64,000 nt of DNA, from the NCBI GenBank assembly GCA_016702745.1, contig JADJDJ010000001.1, positions 1,434,023 to 1,498,022 on the forward strand, written 5' to 3'. This DNA comes from Chitinophagaceae bacterium. Lineage in GTDB: Bacteria > Bacteroidota > Bacteroidia > Chitinophagales > Chitinophagaceae. A program made the position numbers and the translations under genes. Within the stretch, counting starts at the first letter, position 1; every line of letters begins with the position of its first letter. Of the stretch, positions 44,796 to 54,961 are shown piece by piece. Under the pieces are notes generated by a model. It worked only from the letters and a program-made list of their open reading frames with translations. It was not told the origin of the DNA and searched no databases.

Positions 44796-47700
44796 ATGAA
44801 ATTTAATTTTACCCGTCCGGGATTTTTGCTTTTATGGGTATTGATCACCGGATCACTCCATGCCCAACTGCTTACCGATTATACCCTGCTGCTGCAAACA
44901 GGTTCTTACCTGCCACCCGAAAATGCCAGGAACATCACCCGGGGAAATGATTTATTCAACAAAAGCAGATTCAACGGAAAAAATTACCTGCTGATTCAAT
45001 TTAACAGCATCCCTCCTTTCCAGGAAAGGGAAGCGCTGAAGCTGGCCGGCATTGAATTGATAGATTATATTCCCAACCATGCATATACAGCTGTTATTAG
45101 TGGGGAGGCTGACCTGAACAGACTGAACAACGCAGGGGCCAGAAGTATTTTTGCATTGACAGCTGCGCAAAAAGGAACTACTGAAGTGTTAAGTGGTCCC
45201 GTACTCCCTCATGCTGTAAAACAGACCGGATATGCAGATATCAATATACTCACGTATGAAAAACTCTCTGCCGCTTCTATTAACCAGGCCATTAACCGGC
45301 TCGGGGGTAGTATTATTGAAGAAACGCCGGTTTTCCGCATGCTGACGGTAAGAATTCCTTCATCCAAAAGAATGGAATTGGCTGCTCTCCCATTTGTACA
45401 ATCGATTTCTTCTATTGACCCGCCCAACCAACCTGAAAATTTACTAGGAAGAAGTCTCCATCGTGTGAATGTTCTTTAGGATGGAATCAGAAACCTGAAA
45501 GGCGACGGGCTGAGTATCGGCATCTGGGATGAAATCTGCAGTCCGCATCTTGATTTTTCTCCCACCGGGCGAATGACCCAAATGGAAAGTGGCAGTCCGG
45601 GTAGTCATGGCACACACGTTTCGGGAACAGTAGGTGGAAAAGGAATCATCAATCCGATTGCCCGCGGGATGGCTCCTAACGCCAATATATTTTCCTATAA
45701 TGGCTTTAATAATGATGTGCAGGTGGAAATGGCCACGGCCATTCCTGCCAATACCCTGATCTCCAGTAATCACTCCTATCATGACGGTCTCGGTGTTCAA
45801 TGTGGTGTAACCGGTAACTCTGTAGCCTACACCCTTCGCTCCCGCAATACAGACCTGAACCTGAATAATTTTCCTTACCATATCCATTGTCATTCTGCTG
45901 GGAATAATCAAAGTAATTGTGCAGGTGGCTGGGGAACGATTACCGGAACCGGTAAATCCGCCAAGAACAATCTGGTGGTCGGGAGTATCAGCACAGCGGA
46001 GGCCTTATCGTCCTTCAGCAGTTGCGGACCTGTTCACGATGGCAGGATCAAACCAGAAATTGTAGCGATGGGTTCCAATGTATTTTCAACTTATACGCCG
46101 TTAAACACTTATAATACTATTTCCGGAACATCTATGTCAACACCCGGTATTACCGGAACAGTTGCTGTTTTAGCTCAACGATACAAACAACTGAATGGTA
46201 ATGTGAATCCTCCTTCGCACCTGATCAAAAATATTGCCTGTAATGCTGCTACAGACCTTGGTAATGCAGGACCTGATTATCGTTTTGGTTTTGGAAGAAT
46301 AGATGCATTGAAATCTGTCAGGATTCTTGAAAACAATACTTACATATTGAATACTGTGGCCACCGGTGGCAGTAATGATATTAACATTACTGTACCTGCC
46401 GGTGCAACCCGGCTGAAAGTAATGTTGAACTGGAACGACCCGGCTGCAACCGCCAATGCCTCTTTTGCCCTGATCAATAATCTTGACCTGCGGGTAATTG
46501 AAGGTGCTAATACTACCTTACCATGGATATTGGACAGGATGAACCCGGCAAATGCAGCGACAAGGGCTGATGATAATATCAGCAATATTGAACAGGTCAC
46601 CATTGATAATCCCACAGCCGGTACCTATACATTGAGAGTGAACGGAGAATCCATCACTACTGGTCCTAATCAGGCTTATGCCCTTAGCTGGATCATTGAT
46701 ATGCCTGGTATTGAAGTGATTTATCCGAATGGCAATGAATCATTCAGCCCCGGTAGCAGTGAAACCATTACCTGGAATAATGCGGGTGTGACCGGCAACC
46801 AAACCGTAGAGTATTCATTAGACAATGGTGGTACCTGGACAACCATCAGCACCGTCAGCGCCACTACCACCCGATTAACCTGGACCGTCCCCGCTGCCTT
46901 TACATCAACAGCCAGAATCCGTGTGAGTAACGGATCACTGACGGATCAAAGTGACAATGGTTTTAAAATTCTGGGAACAGTAACCGGTTTCAGCGGAAAC
47001 AATGCCACTTGTAATGCCGGAGAAATTAATTTCAGCTGGACAGCGGTTGCTAATGCCAACGCCTACGATATTTATTCGCTGGATAATAGCGGTAATTTCA
47101 ATTTACTTACTGCCAATATCAGCGGAACCAGCTTTACGGCCACCGGATTAACACCGGGTGCCAGTATGTGGTTTACCATCAGAGCAAAGAATACTACCAA
47201 TAATGCGGAAAGTGAAAGAGCCAATGCTATTAATGTTTCTGCCTCCACTGGCGGTGGTGGTATTGGCAATGCCGGGTCTATTACCGGCTCCAACTCCATT
47301 TGTGGTAATCCCAATGCTGTAAACTATTCCATCAGCGCAGTTCCGGGTGCTACTACTTATACCTGGACGGTTCCTCCGGGCGCTGTGATTGCTTCAGGTC
47401 AGGGTAATACGAATATCACGGTCAACTATCAAGCCGGAAGCACTAATGGTAATGTTACGGTAACAGCAGGTAACGGATCCTGTTCTTCCACACCCAGTCT
47501 GTCAGTAACGATCAATCCACTCCCGGCAGCACCAGCCAGTGGTGGCAATCAAAGCCAGACTGTTTGTTTACCAAATGCAATACCAGTCTTAACCGCATCC
47601 GCTACAGTTCCCGGTGGACATACCGTCAGATGGTATAATGCTTCAACTGGAGGCACCATTGTCAGTCCCACACTCAGTTCGGCTGGTACGGTTACATATT

Positions 47701-48722
47701 ATGCGGCCAGTCTGCATACCGCCAGCGGTTGTGAAAGCAATAGCCGTACAGCTGTTACTTTGTCAATTACAACTGTTGCGCAAACTACAGTCAGCACTTC
47801 AGGTGTTACTACATTCTGTCAGGGCGGATCAGTTACCCTGACGGCCAGCAGCGGTTCTTCATATAATTGGAGTAATGGGGCTACCAGTTCATCTATCGTA
47901 GTAAACACAACAGGGAATTACACAGTAACAGTGACCAATTCCGGTTGTACCAGTACCTCCCCGGCCGTGAATGTAGTGGTGAATCCTATACCCCTGCAGC
48001 GATCAGTGCCAGTGGTCCGCTTAATTTCTGTCAGGGAAATAATGTAACCCTTACTGCAACAGCAGGGGCAACTTATAGCTGGAGCAATGGGGCAAGCAGT
48101 CAGTCAATTGTGGCTTCAAGCACTGGCAATTATTCGGTAACTATTACCAGTGCTGCTGGTTGTTCTGCCAGTTCTGCTGCCACTGCTGTCAGTGTTAGTC
48201 CGAACCCTGTTGTCAGTATCAGTGCCTCGCCGTTTACGCGTTTATTCCCCGGTCTCAGTACCAACCTCACTGCCAATGTAAACCCGGCCGGGTCCTACAA
48301 CTATACCTGGTACAGGGATAATTTACAGGTACCCGGCGCCAACACCGCTTCCTTGACGGGGATTGATCCTACTGAATTGGGTAGTTATGAAGTTACTGTT
48401 ACCAACAGCAGTGGCTTGCCCTGTTCCAACACATCCCAGCTTACTGATCAGTGACTCTGCGATCAATAAATTATTCATTCTTCCCAATCCGAATAACGGG
48501 AAGTTTGATGTGGTATATCATAATATTGGCACCAATACTTATACGCTGAAAATCTATGATTCCAAAGGGGCCTATGTATTTGAAAAATCATACACCATCA
48601 GTGCGCCTTATCAGCGGATGGAAGTGAATATGAAGAATCCGGGAAGAAAAGGATTATACCATATTGTACTGGCCGGAAGCGGCGGTGCCAAACTGGCTAG
48701 CGGAAAAGTGTTGATACAATAA
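44796..48722 (+). CDS. T9SS-exported S8 (subtilisin-like) serine protease with Ig/PKD-like repeats (stop and two frameshifts)
   Basis: About 1308 residues after repair. Signal peptide, propeptide, then the subtilase triad: Asp in LSIGIWDEICSPH, His in GSHGTHVSGTVGG, Ser in GTSMSTPGITG. A P-domain-like region, FN3-type and Ig-like repeats (about 640-1200) follow, ending with a Por-type sorting domain (FILPNPNNGKFDVVYHN...LYHIVLAG...KVLIQ) for T9SS export. Three breaks occur: an in-frame TAG at 45477-45479 (probably CAG, Gln); a short C run at 47991-47994; and a +1 change near 48448 just before the sorting domain. The triad lies after the TAG, so the stop, if real, would kill the enzyme. It is divergent from the DapA-like gene. 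Confidence 0.85.
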
Positions 48723-48738
48723 TTAATAAAATGCTGCG

Positions 48739-48791
48739 AAGGCACAAAGACACTAATGAGAGACGTTTAAATCTTAGTGTCTTTGTGCCTT
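48739..48791. repeat. perfect 17-base inverted repeat after the protease gene
   Basis: AAGGCACAAAGACACTA (48739-48755) and its exact complement TAGTGTCTTTGTGCCTT (48775-48791) flank 19 bases; outside the arms the pairing continues imperfectly (tgcg / tggca). It begins 17 bases after the protease stop. I remember this CTTTGTG-CCTTTGTGGC sequence as a frequent intergenic repeat in Bacteroidota. It could act as a transcription terminator or mRNA 3' end. Confidence 0.75.
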
Positions 48792-48835
48792 TGTGGCAAA
48801 AAAATAACGCTTGTAAAAACTCCTTTATTGAATAC

Positions 48836-50935
48836 TTAATTAAACTGCCCGCATTTATTTTTCACATATTCATAAATGCTTTGCTGTGCGGCCTGTGGTT
48901 CAAGTCCGGATGATAAGACCCGCAGGTTATGAGCAGCGCCGGTGATCACATCACTGCTGATCAGCACGGCCTTCTGGTTATCGGTAAGTTGCAAACGAAG
49001 TATATCATCTATTTCTTTGCATTGAGATTTGTCATAAACCGGAAAACATACTTCAATCCGGCTATGCAGGTTACGGTTCATCCAGTCGGCGCTTCCCATA
49101 AAATATTCCGGTTCTCCGTTATTGTGAAATACAAAAACCCTGGCATGTTCAAGGTAACGGTCAATGATCCGGTATACCGTGATATTTTCACTTTGACCGG
49201 GTACACCGGGTGCCAGTGCACAGATGCTTCGAACCAGCATTTGTACTTTAACCCCGGCCCTGCTGGCCTTGTATAATTTTGCAATCATGGCCCTTTCCTG
49301 CAGGTTATTGACTTTAATAATGATGGAAGCAGGTTTGCCGGCCTTGGCATTTTCTATTTCCCGGTCTATTAACTGACTGAATCTCTTGATCAGGTTGAAC
49401 TGGGATACCAGCAGGTGTTTGAAAGGAATTTTACCGTATTCGGTTGGTTGTATCCTTGACTGCAGGTAATCAAAAAGCCAGCCGAGTTCTGTACCAAATT
49501 CAGGGTTGGCGGTGAACATCACATGATCGGTATAAAACCGTCCGGTGGCTTCATTGAAATTGCCGGTGGCCAGGAATGAATAGTTCCGCAATTCCTTCCC
49601 TTCCATTCTTTTTATCAGGGCAACCTTGGCGTGTACTTTCAGTCTGGGTATGCTGTTGATGATCCGTACTCCGGCCAGTTTCATTTTCTTACTCCATTTC
49701 AGGTTATTGGCCTCATCAAATCTTGCCTTGAGTTCCACAAACACTGTTACTTTCTTCCCATTTCTTGCGGCACTGATCAGGGCATTCACAATATGTGAAT
49801 CAGCTGCCACCCGGTACAGGGTTACATAAATCTCTTTAACTGTCGGATCAATGGCCGCTTCATTGAAATACCGTAGAATATAATTGTAAGAATGGTAGGG
49901 CAAGTGAAGCATTCGCTCCTTATCCGTTATCGTTTGAAAAATAGATCGATGGGTATCAAATCCCGGATGTGAAACTGAAGGCCATGGACCATAAGTCAGT
50001 TTTCCTTTTTTGGGATTCGGCAAACCACCCAGGTCTTTCATATTGTGGTATCGACCACCTTCTGCCATCTCTTCTTCCCGGAGTAAAAAATACTGCTTAA
50101 CAAATTCTCTTACCTCCGCCGGCATTGCTTTATCAAATAATAAACGGGTAGCATGACCGGCATCTCTTTTCTCCAGTTGCCTTTCAATTTTTTCCGCAAT
50201 ATCTCCTGTAAATTCATCTTCCACACTCATTTCTGCATCACGGGTCAGTTTCACGCTATAGGCACCATGTATCTTATAAGCGGGAAAAACTTCTTCCAGG
50301 TTTTCCCGGATCACATCATCCAGAAAAACCAGATAATGGTCATCACCCAGCATGGGCAATTCGGCAAAACGGGGCAAATTAAATGAAGGGATATTCAATA
50401 AAGCATACGAATGTTTACCTCCTGCATCCGGTGCTTCTAAATCAACAATAAAATAAAGGGCATTATTTTCCAGAAAAACCTGCGACTGGTTTTCTTTCTG
50501 TAAGATCAGGGGTTGTAAAAATGACAGTACTTTGGACAAAAAATATTCCCTGACAGTTTCTGCATGTTCCGGCCTGACGGAATCTCCGTAATAAAGGCAG
50601 ATATTATTCCGCTGTAATTCGGGAAGGATCTGTTCCCTTAATATCTTGCCGAATTCTTCCTGGTGCTGGAGAACGAGTGATTGTACCTGCCCCACCAGTT
50701 CCTTGGGATATTCATCTCTTAAAGATGTTTTTTTGGCATCAATACTGGTAAATGCAAAAATGGAAGGCATCCTGACCCGGAAAAATTCATCCAGATTGGA
50801 TGAGAAAATGGATAAAAATGAAATCCGGCTATATAGGGGTACGCTGTTATCTGCGGCTTCCGAGAGCACCCGATGATTAAAACTCAGCCAACTCAGATCC
50901 CGATTCAGAAATACGTACTTATTTTCAGCTGCCAT
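48836..50935 (-). CDS. ppk1: polyphosphate kinase 1
   Basis: Makes inorganic polyphosphate from ATP; peripheral membrane enzyme. 699 residues. The N-terminal domain starts YVFLNRDLSWLSFNHRVLSEA and SSNLDEFFRVRM. The catalytic phospholipase-D-like halves contain PRLKVHAKVALIKR, with the His that is autophosphorylated in the family, FLATGNFNEATGRFYTDHVMF, then LEHARVFVFHNNGEPEYFMGSADWMNRNL. Full length and unbroken. No exopolyphosphatase gene is adjacent. Confidence 0.96.
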   Translation of the reverse strand: MAAENKYVFLNRDLSWLSFNHRVLSEAADNSVPLYSRISFLSIFSSNLDEFFRVRMPSIFAFTSIDAKKTSLRDEYPKELVGQVQSLVLQHQEEFGKILREQILPELQRNNICLYYGDSVRPEHAETVREYFLSKVLSFLQPLILQKENQSQVFLENNALYFIVDLEAPDAGGKHSYALLNIPSFNLPRFAELPMLGDDHYLVFLDDVIRENLEEVFPAYKIHGAYSVKLTRDAEMSVEDEFTGDIAEKIERQLEKRDAGHATRLLFDKAMPAEVREFVKQYFLLREEEMAEGGRYHNMKDLGGLPNPKKGKLTYGPWPSVSHPGFDTHRSIFQTITDKERMLHLPYHSYNYILRYFNEAAIDPTVKEIYVTLYRVAADSHIVNALISAARNGKKVTVFVELKARFDEANNLKWSKKMKLAGVRIINSIPRLKVHAKVALIKRMEGKELRNYSFLATGNFNEATGRFYTDHVMFTANPEFGTELGWLFDYLQSRIQPTEYGKIPFKHLLVSQFNLIKRFSQLIDREIENAKAGKPASIIIKVNNLQERAMIAKLYKASRAGVKVQMLVRSICALAPGVPGQSENITVYRIIDRYLEHARVFVFHNNGEPEYFMGSADWMNRNLHSRIEVCFPVYDKSQCKEIDDILRLQLTDNQKAVLISSDVITGAAHNLRVLSSGLEPQAAQQSIYEYVKNKCGQFN

Positions 50936-51085
50936 ACAGTAGTAAGGTTTATGGACTAAGATAGGGTTTTTGGCTGAGCTGAGGAAGCGGGAGCCCTGAA
51001 TAACAGGTTTTTACCTCAAATCATGACCAGGAAAGCTGATCTTGATCAGTCCCGGAACGGATCTGAAAATTTACCTTGCAGGCGG

Positions 51086-51486
51086 ATGAAAAACAGGATT
51101 AAATTTTTACTGGCAATGCTCCTGCTTTGCGGAACGACAGAGATACATCAGTTCCTCAAAATCCCCTGCTCATTACCCATTACCAGCATCATAAAACAAT
51201 TTACCAGGTATGACCCTGGTTGATTTCCTTCAACTTCATTACAATAGCCAGGAACATCCGAACGACAACGATGATCAGGAAGATGAGGAATTACCCTTCC
51301 GGTCAGCCGGAACGATTGCCCATATTGATCCCTTTTCAGCCTCTGCTGAAAGAATTGCAATTGCCTTCACCCAGACTTACCCAACAATCAGAATACTCCC
51401 TTTATCAGGGTGGCAACCCCCGCCATCTTGCCTTTGCCATTTTCCACCCACCCCAATCCGGTCAGGAAGCACCGAATGGCATATGA
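51086..51486 (+). CDS. small Bacteroidota-specific membrane or exported protein (several apparent frameshifts)
   Basis: No single frame covers it. From the ATG at 51086 the sequence is MKNRIKFLLAMLLLCGTTEIHQFLKIP. A missing C in the run 51163-51166 continues it as LLITHYQHHKTIYQ. A missing G near 51207 leads to GMTLVDFLQLHYNSQEHPNDNDDQEDEELPF. A third frame ends NPRHLAFAIFHPPQSGQ. The pattern of a hydrophobic start, LVDFL-LHY, an acidic patch and LPF matches small uncharacterised proteins I remember next to cation-efflux genes in this phylum. The exact C-terminus is not resolvable. The membrane protein at 51533 follows. Confidence 0.55.
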
Positions 51487-51532
51487 ACGGTTGATATTGT
51501 ATCGGCCCATTTTTAATTTAAAATTTTCAAAT

Positions 51533-52018
51533 ATGAACCAGGCACAGATTCATCTGGCGCTGAACCATGCGCCTTTATTCCTGGCCCTGATTGGCGGAAT
51601 AATATTATTAGTTGGTATGATCCGGAAAAACCAATCCGTTATTACCATTTCTCTTTTCCTCTTAGTGGGAGCGGCCATCGCTGTCCTTCCCGTTTATTTT
51701 ACCGGAGAAGGCACAGAAGAATTAGTGGAACATCTTCCCGGTGTACAGGAAGGTATGATTGAAGAACATGAAGAGGCTGCCGGACTGACCCTGATCATTC
51801 TCATTATAACAGGTGTTGCAGCTTTAGCTTCACTGATTTTCAGTAAGAAAAAAAGTCTGGCCCGTCCGCTTTTATGGCTCTCTCTAATTTTATCGCTGGC
51901 TTCTTTCGGCAGTATGATCCGCACCGCACATCTGGGCGGACTCATCCGCCATTCCGAGATCGGATCAGGTGTTCAATCTGATGCAGAAAAAGAAGATAAG
52001 GAAGACGATGATGATTAA
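51533..52018 (+). CDS. small four-helix membrane protein, function unknown
   Basis: 161 residues from the ATG at 51533 (MNQAQIHLALNHAPLFLALIGG), chosen because the earlier in-frame sequence is the tail of the upstream gene. Four hydrophobic segments are visible (LFLALIGGIILLVGMI; VITISLFLLVGAAIAVLPVYF; LTLIILIITGVAALASLIF; PLLWLSLILSLASFGSMI), with a His/Glu-containing loop (EGMIEEHEEAAG) and a strongly acidic tail (DAEKEDKEDDDD). The HxxxNHxP start resembles DUF2231-like membrane proteins. The acidic tail suggests cation binding, but this is inference. Confidence 0.7.
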   Translation: MNQAQIHLALNHAPLFLALIGGIILLVGMIRKNQSVITISLFLLVGAAIAVLPVYFTGEGTEELVEHLPGVQEGMIEEHEEAAGLTLIILIITGVAALASLIFSKKKSLARPLLWLSLILSLASFGSMIRTAHLGGLIRHSEIGSGVQSDAEKEDKEDDDD

Positions 52019-52099
52019 ACAAAACAGTACCGGTCAATTGTCAGTTTGCCTGTCGGGACCAAAGCCGGAGGCATTTTGCCAATAATGACAATCAGCAGA

Positions 52100-52145
52100 A
52101 GCAAAACTGTACATATTTCTACCAGTAAAGTGTAACAGTTTTGCT
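52100..52145. repeat. 11-base inverted repeat upstream of the mbfA-like gene
   Basis: AGCAAAACTGT (52100-52110) and ACAGTTTTGCT (52135-52145) are exact complements around 24 bases, in the 219-base gap before the ferritin/VIT1 gene. It may be a hairpin ending the upstream transcript or an operator; no known Fur or DtxR box is recognised. Confidence 0.45.
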
Positions 52146-52237
52146 TGCTGTTGAGATTTCCTGTTTTTATCATAATCCAATATTATTAAAGTCATATTCA
52201 TACACTGACCGAAGAACTATCTTTAGGGCCGAAAATA

Positions 52238-53337
52238 ATGGGCATGCCAAACTTAAAAAGTATCCAGACCGAAATTGACGCAGCATATCTCTATGGCAGA
52301 TTAGCCGAGATAGAAGAAGACAAAGAAGTCGCCACCATTTTTAAACAAATGAGTGAAATTGAAATGGGACATGCCAGTGCATTTTTGGAGAAAAGCGGTT
52401 TAGCGCCTGAACAAATGCCTTCCCCCTCCTTCCGCGCAAAAACACTGAATAAGATCGGAAAAGTATTTGGGTATGACTATGTGCTGGGTACTTTAATGGA
52501 TACAGAAAAACATTGTCAAGGGCCGTGGTAAAAACCAAAGAACAGTTGAATATGCCCCTGACCGGAGCCGAAACCAACCATGTAAAGGTTTTGCGGAATA
52601 TCATTGAAAATACCAATGTATCCGGGAGTACGATTGCCCGTTTTGAATCCAGACATAAATCAGTTGGCGGCAATGCGCTCCGGGCAGCTGTACTGGGTGG
52701 TAACGACGGATTGGTTTCTAATTTCAGTCTGGTAATGGGTGTGGCCGGTGCCACCCATGGAGGTAGCGGGGTATTACTGGCCGGACTGGCTGGTCTGCTG
52801 GCTGGTGCATTATCGATGTCGCTGGGAGAATGGATTTCAGTTAAAAGCTCACAGGAATTATATGAGAACCAGATGGCAATTGAAATGGAAGAACTGGAAA
52901 CCAGTCCTGAAAATGAACAGAAAGAACTGGAACTGATTTACCGGGCCAAGGGTATTCCGGCAGAACAGGCTAAAGAAATGGCGGCTGCGATAATCAATAA
53001 TAAAGAACATGCCCATGAATTACTGGTAAAGGAAGAACTGGGCATCAATGCCGAAGAATTAAAAGGCTCTGCAATCGAAGCAGCAATCTATTCATTTATA
53101 CTATTTGCCATCGGCGCCATCATCCCGGTATTTCCCTTTATGTTTCTCAGCGGAACTACCGCCATCCTGATCAGTGCGGCAGCGAGTGCTATCGGTTTAT
53201 TTGTAATCGGGGCAGCCATCACACTTTTTACAGGTAAAAGTATCTGGCATTCCGGCATCCGGCAGGTCATATTCGGACTGGCAGCCGCTGCCATCACTTT
53301 TGGAATTGGAAAACTGATCGGTGTGGCCATCGCCTGA
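52238..53337 (+). CDS. ferritin-like / VIT1 (CCC1) fusion, MbfA-like iron exporter (one apparent frameshift)
   Basis: About 366 residues after repair. The N-terminal ~90 residues are a rubrerythrin/ferritin-like helical domain with di-iron type ligands (QTEIDAAYLYGRLAEIEED; SEIEMGHASAFLEK, ExxH). The C-terminal part is a VIT1/CCC1 transporter: GGNALRAAVLGGNDGLVSNFSLVMG, GALSMSLGEWISVKSSQELYE, and three further helices. The frame breaks at the A run 52506-52510; one more A gives TEKTLSRAVVKTKEQ. The domain order equals rhizobial MbfA, a membrane ferritin that exports iron and protects from peroxide. A manganese role cannot be excluded. Confidence 0.83.
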
Positions 53338-53385
53338 TCATTCCTGGTTTTATCAAATCGATAAATTAAACCCTGAACGCATTGT

Positions 53386-54219
53386 TCAATAACGGAACTG
53401 TTTCTGCCAGCGAAGTGTTCCTTTCCGGTAGAGGATGATTTCCTGTAACCTTCCATCCGGAGAATATATTTTCCATTCCTGATCCTTCAACCCATGGCGG
53501 TAAGTACCTGCCCTTGTTTCCGTAGATGGAGATTCCCGGTGAATCCAGTATCCTTCCCGGATTCCTTTTTGATATTGTCCGGAATCTTTTACCTGACCAT
53601 TTTCAAAATAATTTATGTACAAACCATCCAGCAGGCCATTCTCAAAAACAGGCCTGTAAGATTGTCCGGCACTATTGGCTAAAACCAGTTCGCGGACCGA
53701 ATGAAATCGGGCATCCTTTCTTTTATCCGGGAATGAATATTCAGCCTGCAGATAATGCAGGGCCAGATTACGGTTTTGAATCGCTATTTGCCCCAACTGA
53801 TAAAAATTTCTTTTGGGATTGGGTCTTTTAATTTCTTCCAGTACCCGATGATATCCATCTGCGTTAAATGTTCTTACAGCCATCAGCTGACCGGCATGAT
53901 TACGGATGATCCATTCACCATCTGGAATATTCCTGACCAGCCGCCCAGAATCACAGGTTTGTCCGTTTCCGTACCAACTCTGCCATAGACCATGCAGGGT
54001 GGATTTTTTTACGGTCGTGCGATATAATAAACGGCCTTCCAGACTTTCCTGGAGCTGTGCATTCACTGGTAATGGGATGGAAAAATTTTTAATCGTCGGG
54101 GAAAACTGAATGACATGTTCGGCAGTATTGAATTCCTTTCTGGTTCCCCTGCCCTCCTCTTGTGCAATAACAGGGAGATACAGGAGCAGCAGTATCCCGG
54201 CTGGAATATACTTTCTCAT
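53386..54219 (-). CDS. exported MORN-repeat / YwqK-like protein
   Basis: 277 residues from the ATG at 54219 (MRKYIPAGILLLLYLPVIAQ, signal peptide); the frame is open to 54252. It carries several MORN-variant repeats of the form GLWQSWYGNGQTCDSGRL, GLYINYFENGQVKDSGQYQKG, EGYWIHRES...AGTYRHGLKDQEWKIYSPDG. Pfam groups such repeats with the YwqK family, sometimes labelled toxin-antitoxin, but secreted Bacteroidota versions have no known toxin partner. Function unknown. Confidence 0.78.
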   Translation of the reverse strand: MRKYIPAGILLLLYLPVIAQEEGRGTRKEFNTAEHVIQFSPTIKNFSIPLPVNAQLQESLEGRLLYRTTVKKSTLHGLWQSWYGNGQTCDSGRLVRNIPDGEWIIRNHAGQLMAVRTFNADGYHRVLEEIKRPNPKRNFYQLGQIAIQNRNLALHYLQAEYSFPDKRKDARFHSVRELVLANSAGQSYRPVFENGLLDGLYINYFENGQVKDSGQYQKGIREGYWIHRESPSTETRAGTYRHGLKDQEWKIYSPDGRLQEIILYRKGTLRWQKQFRY

Positions 54220-54368
54220 ATGCAAGCAATTGTTTCTAAAATTAGCAAACAATCGGGCTATCCTTCAAAAAAAACATATTGACAGGGTCTGAATAAGTCC
54301 CGGATCCCTTTGATCAACATATTAATTGTGTGTATATATTTATAGTGCGAACCAACAACCCTCTTTTT

Positions 54369-54953
54369 ATGACAAAAAACAGACTGGAAGCTTTTTGTGA
54401 TGCAGTTATCGCCATCATTATCACCATTATGGTGCTGGAATTAAAAATCCCGCATGACCCCAGTTGGGATGCCATCAAAGCACTCTGGCCTGTTTTCCTG
54501 AGTTATATCGTCAGCTTTATCAATTTGGGAATCTATTGGGGGAATCATCATCACCTCATGCATACCATTAAAGAAGTAAGAGGTGGAATTCTTTGGGCGA
54601 ATCTTCATTTATTATTCTGGTTATCACTGATTCCTTTTGCCACTGCCTGGATGGGAGAAAATCATTTTGCCCGGAATACAGTTGCCGGATATGCTATCCT
54701 TTCCAACTGTTGTGGTTTGGCATATTTTATTTTGCTGGAAGTCATCAAAAAATGTAATCCCGGCAACCAGGCTATGTTACAGGTACTCAAAAAGCAATCA
54801 CGCAAAGGAACCCTTTCCTGTGTTTTATATACGCTGGCCATACCGGCAGCCTGGATACATACGGGTATCTCCGGTGCCCTGATCATACTGGTGGCAGTGA
54901 TGTGGCTGGTACCAGACAGAAATATTGAAAATGCAGTAAAAGGGGAAAACTGA
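54369..54953 (+). CDS. TMEM175/DUF1211-family potassium-channel-like membrane protein
   Basis: 194 residues from the ATG at 54369 (MTKNRLEAFCDAVIAIIIT); the frame opens earlier at 54330 but this start fits the family. The signature RxxxFSD of helix 1 reads RLEAFCD here, with Cys in place of Ser. Six hydrophobic helices follow, with the conserved NLGIYWGNHHHLMHTI. Bacterial TMEM175 proteins form K+-permeable tetramers; here the role is assigned by family only. Confidence 0.85.
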   Translation: MTKNRLEAFCDAVIAIIITIMVLELKIPHDPSWDAIKALWPVFLSYIVSFINLGIYWGNHHHLMHTIKEVRGGILWANLHLLFWLSLIPFATAWMGENHFARNTVAGYAILSNCCGLAYFILLEVIKKCNPGNQAMLQVLKKQSRKGTLSCVLYTLAIPAAWIHTGISGALIILVAVMWLVPDRNIENAVKGEN

Positions 54954-54961
54954 GTATTGAT

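Noticed and set aside
53386..54219. Antitoxin of a toxin-antitoxin pair (YwqK label)
   Set aside because: The protein has a signal peptide and MORN-type repeats, and no toxin-like gene is adjacent.
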